A DNA stretch of 40,157 nt from Dehalococcoidia bacterium (GTDB lineage: Bacteria > Chloroflexota > Dehalococcoidia > Tepidiformales > Tepidiformaceae): contig JADLBC010000015.1 in NCBI GenBank assembly GCA_020847985.1, positions 1 through 40,157 on the forward strand, in the 5' to 3' direction. The notes beneath the pieces were generated by a model. That model ran no database searches, was not told the origin of the DNA, and worked only from the letters and a program-made list of their open reading frames with translations. Positions 37,743-40,157 of this stretch are shown here, piece after piece (position 1 is the stretch's first letter; every line of letters begins with the position of its first letter). The translations under genes and the position numbers were made by a program.

Positions 37743-40157
37743 AGCTGAGCCCTCCGGACGAGGATGGTCGCGGCGGCGACAGCGGCCATGAAGGCGACGG
37801 CAAGCAGCGGCCAGCCGAGGGCGCTGGCGCCGGAGCAGGTATAGGTCGCGCGTTCGGTGCCGCGGCGCCCGTCACCGTTCCAGGTGAACGCGGCCTTCAC
37901 GGTGCACACTTCGGGATTCGAATCGGCGAGCCGCAGGGTGACGACAACGCCGGCATTCGGGTTCGCGCCATCGAAGGCGAAGGAGGAGCGGTCGCCGCCC
38001 TCGGGGCAGGTGGCGCCTTCGCCGGCCTGGCAGAGGGGCGACGCGGCGGAGTTCACGGGGCACGGCTTCTCGCCGTCTCCGCAGAACTGGGCGACCGTCC
38101 ACGTGACCGTGTACTGGCCGGCGGTTCGCGGAGCCACACGCCACTTGAGCACGCCGTCCTCGGCGGGCAGCGGGTCGATCACCAGGCCCGGCTTCGCCTC
38201 GGCGAGGGTGGCGCGGCGGCCGGTATCGGCGGGCGTGGGTGTCGTGCGCTGGAGGGTGTTGCCGCTCGCCTTCGCCGGCGTGGGCGTGGGCGTGTTGGTC
38301 GGGGTGGCCGTGGCCGGGGGCTGTCCCGGCGGGGTGGCCGTGGCGCTCGGCGAAGGCGACGCAGACGGCGATGGTGAAGCGGTCGTGGCCGGCGAGGCCG
38401 TCGTTGTCGCGGTCGTGGTCGCCGTGGGGGTCGTGGTCGCCGTCGCGGTGCCGGTCGTGGTGGCTGTCGGGGAGGGGGTGCGCGTCGCCGTGGCCGTCGG
38501 GGTCGCGGTCGCGCCGGCGCGCTTGCCGAAGACCAGCGACGCGTTGACGCTGATGTCCTGGACCTGCTCGTTGCGGCGGTTCGCGGCGGTGCCGGCGGTC
38601 GCGGCGGTCGCGGCGAAAGTGAGGTTCGCGGGCAGGAGTTCCTTCGTCGCGATGCCGTCCTTGTTCGTCACGCCGAGGGACTTCCAGCCGGCGCCGTAGT
38701 ACTCGACCTTCGCGCCGGAGGCTTCGGCCCCGGTGTCGTCGTAGACGAGGACGTGGACGGCGACGGTCTTGAAGGCGACGGTGGCGCCGCTCGCGAGGTT
38801 GTGGACGCGTTCGTTGCGGATGCCGTCACGGGTGATAGCGAACGTGAGGTTCGCGGGAAGGAGTTCCTTCACCGCGTGGCCGTCGCCGTTCGTGGTGCCG
38901 AGCGGCTTCCAGCCGGAACCGTAATACTCGACGACTGCGCCTTCGAGGCCCTTGCCGTCGCTGCTGACCAGGGAGACGGTGGCGGCGACCGTCGTGAAGG
39001 TCACGGTGGGGCTGGTGGCCGTGTTCTGGACCTTCTCGTTGCGGATGCCGTCGCGCGTCATGGCGAAGGTGAGGTTCGCGGGGAGGAGTTCCTTCACGGT
39101 GCGGCCGTCGCCGTTCGTGGCGCCAAGCGATTTCCAGCCCGAGCCGTAGTACTCGGCGACGCCGTCATCGAGCCCTTTGCCGGTGCTGCTCTTGAGCACG
39201 GCGGCAACCGGAACGGTGGTGAAGGCGACGGTCGCGCTGGTGGCGAGGTTCTGGACCTTTTCGTTGCGGATGCCGTCGCGGGTCATGGCGAAGGTGAGGT
39301 TCGCGGGGAGCAACTCCTTCACCGCGTGACCGCCGGCATCGGTCGTGCCCAGGCTCTTCCAGCCGGAGCCGTAGTACTCGGCGGCGCCGCCATCGAGGCC
39401 TTTGCCATCGCTGGTGCGCAGGAGCGCGTCGGCAGCGACGGTGGCGAACAGGACGACGGCATCGCGATGCGAGTCCTGGACCTTTTCGTTGCGGATGCCG
39501 TCGCGCGTGATGGCGAAGGTGAGGTTCGCGGGCAAGAGCTGCTTCACCGCCAGGCCGTCGAGGCCGGTGGTGCCGAGGGATTTCCAGCCCGCGCCGTAGT
39601 ATTCGGCTTCGCCGCCAGCGAGGCCGGTGCCGTGCGAATCGACCAGCCTCACCGTGGTGGCGACGGTCGCGAACGTGACCCTCGACGAGGTATGGAGGTC
39701 CTGGACTTTTTCGTTGCGGATGCCGTCGCGGGTCATGGCGAAGGTGAGGTTCGCGGGGAGGAGTTCCTTGACGGCGAGACCGTTGGCGCCGGTGAGACCG
39801 ATGGTCTTCCAGCCGGAGCCGTAGTACTCCGCGCGGCCGCTTTCGATGCCCGCGCCGTCGCTCGTGACGAGCGCGAGGGTGGCCGCGACGGTGGCGAAGC
39901 CGACGGTGGCACCCGCACGGAGGTCGTGGACCTTTTCGTTGCGGATGCCGTCGCGCGTGATGGCGAAGGTGAGATTCGCGGGGAGCAGTTCGCGAATGGC
40001 GCGGCCGTCGGCGCCGGTGGTGCCCAGGGGTTTCCAGCCGGAGCCGTAGTACTCCGCGACGCCACCTTCGAGCCCCTTCCCGGTGCTGTCGGTGAGGGCG
40101 ACGGTGGCAGCGACGGTCGCGAACGGGACGGTCGCGCTCGTGTGGAGGTCCTGGACC
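37730..40157 (-). CDS. repeat-containing surface protein with an exosortase-type C-terminal tail (5' end outside the window)
   Basis: The frame is open to the right edge, so the N-terminus and signal peptide are not seen; 808 residues are visible. Seven tandem units fill 40156-38564, six of 75 aa (225 bp) and the last of 81 aa. Each contains EYYG[SA]GWK, LG[TAV]T and a LLPANLTFA segment followed, except in the last, by TRDGIRNE. The units look like small beta-sandwich stalk domains. A Thr/Pro/Ala-rich linker (38512-38273) follows, then a cysteine-containing domain (about 38270-37830), a hydrophobic helix (37822-37757) and RRAQLWPR. This helix-plus-arginine ending is the sorting-signal architecture of exosortase substrates, and the exosortase gene follows directly. 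The linker is a likely glycosylation zone. Function is probably adhesion or a surface layer. Confidence 0.85.
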   Translation of the reverse strand, partial: VQDLHTSATVPFATVAATVALTDSTGKGLEGGVAEYYGSGWKPLGTTGADGRAIRELLPANLTFAITRDGIRNEKVHDLRAGATVGFATVAATLALVTSDGAGIESGRAEYYGSGWKTIGLTGANGLAVKELLPANLTFAMTRDGIRNEKVQDLHTSSRVTFATVATTVRLVDSHGTGLAGGEAEYYGAGWKSLGTTGLDGLAVKQLLPANLTFAITRDGIRNEKVQDSHRDAVVLFATVAADALLRTSDGKGLDGGAAEYYGSGWKSLGTTDAGGHAVKELLPANLTFAMTRDGIRNEKVQNLATSATVAFTTVPVAAVLKSSTGKGLDDGVAEYYGSGWKSLGATNGDGRTVKELLPANLTFAMTRDGIRNEKVQNTATSPTVTFTTVAATVSLVSSDGKGLEGAVVEYYGSGWKPLGTTNGDGHAVKELLPANLTFAITRDGIRNERVHNLASGATVAFKTVAVHVLVYDDTGAEASGAKVEYYGAGWKSLGVTNKDGIATKELLPANLTFAATAATAGTAANRRNEQVQDISVNASLVFGKRAGATATPTATATRTPSPTATTTGTATATTTPTATTTATTTASPATTASPSPSASPSPSATATPPGQPPATATPTNTPTPTPAKASGNTLQRTTPTPADTGRRATLAEAKPGLVIDPLPAEDGVLKWRVAPRTAGQYTVTWTVAQFCGDGEKPCPVNSAASPLCQAGEGATCPEGGDRSSFAFDGANPNAGVVVTLRLADSNPEVCTVKAAFTWNGDGRRGTERATYTCSGASALGWPLLAVAFMAAVAAATILVRRAQLWPR
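38564..40156 (-). repeat. seven tandem protein-coding repeats with a 225-bp period
   Basis: Unit boundaries on the minus strand are 40156, 39931, 39706, 39481, 39256, 39031 and 38806. A near-invariant block encoding LLPANLTFA, TRDGIRNEK recurs every 225 bp, while the first third of each unit varies. The array probably continues beyond the right edge. High identity between units would allow copy-number change by recombination. Confidence 0.93.

Noticed and set aside
37915..37924. GATTCGAATC, resembling a tRNA T-loop
   Set aside because: It is only a 10-bp palindrome inside the surface-protein gene. No acceptor, D or anticodon arms fit around it.
39734..39736. ATG at 39736 as the start of the surface protein
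   Set aside because: It lies inside a repeat unit and the same frame remains open through two more full units to the window edge, so the gene is truncated by the window.
38564..40157. CRISPR-like array
   Set aside because: The period is 225 bp, the frame stays open across every unit and the conserved part encodes protein motifs, so these are coding repeats.

Overview
The window is high-GC bacterial DNA with dense gene packing, many 1-4 bp start/stop overlaps, frequent GTG starts and several apparently leaderless genes. Its content is an ArgJ-type arginine pathway, crotonases and a family III CoA-transferase, a B12-dependent acyl-CoA mutase, a Tat-exported molybdenum enzyme, a CopC/CopD/cytochrome c fusion and an exosortase. 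This fits a free-living aerobic or facultative Chloroflexota-like bacterium. That placement is inference from gene content and recalled protein resemblance; no rRNA or other marker is present.

Layout. 164-2445 (+): a crotonase-fold protein and a permuted family III CoA-transferase. 2475-2828 (-): an SdpI-like membrane protein. 3102-5207 (+): a chemoreceptor. 5287-11749 (-): argC-argJ-argB-ppk-argD, with polyphosphate kinase inserted in the arginine operon. 11846-13355 (+): two tandem metallo-beta-lactamase-fold paralogues, then an IclR regulator (13514-14278). 14279-14605 holds three perfect stem-loops and precedes a doubtful small ORF. 14832-16439 (-): a PAS histidine kinase, divergent from an isobutyryl-CoA-mutase-like large subunit and a second crotonase (16624-19213, +). 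19387-21784 (+): a three-gene flavin electron-transfer module (FMN-binding protein, ApbE, RnfD/NqrB-like protein) closed by a strong terminator. 21863-23365 (-): an EthA-like Baeyer-Villiger monooxygenase.

23736-32449 (+) is the main respiratory locus. It is preceded by a Crp/Fnr-type palindrome. In order it encodes a MobB-FmdE-zinc-ribbon fusion, a type II DMSO-reductase-family catalytic subunit resembling nitrite oxidoreductase/nitrate reductase, an 89-aa protein of unknown function, a four-cluster Fe-S beta subunit, a TorD/NarJ-type chaperone, a haem-b gamma subunit of the ethylbenzene-dehydrogenase type, and a polytopic membrane protein with one histidine. A PPOX-like flavoprotein (-) separates it from copC and a CopC-CopD-YtkA-like-cytochrome c fusion (33044-35799).

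35803-40157 (-) is a compact exosortase cassette. A large repeat-bearing surface protein (N-terminus beyond the right edge) ends in a transmembrane-plus-arginine sorting tail. It overlaps an exosortase-family gene whose catalytic-cysteine position reads as serine, which in turn overlaps a processive-type family 2 glycosyltransferase. This cassette and the molybdoenzyme locus are the best candidates for incompletely described biology.

No tRNA, rRNA, insertion sequence, integrase, CRISPR array or replication origin was recognised.
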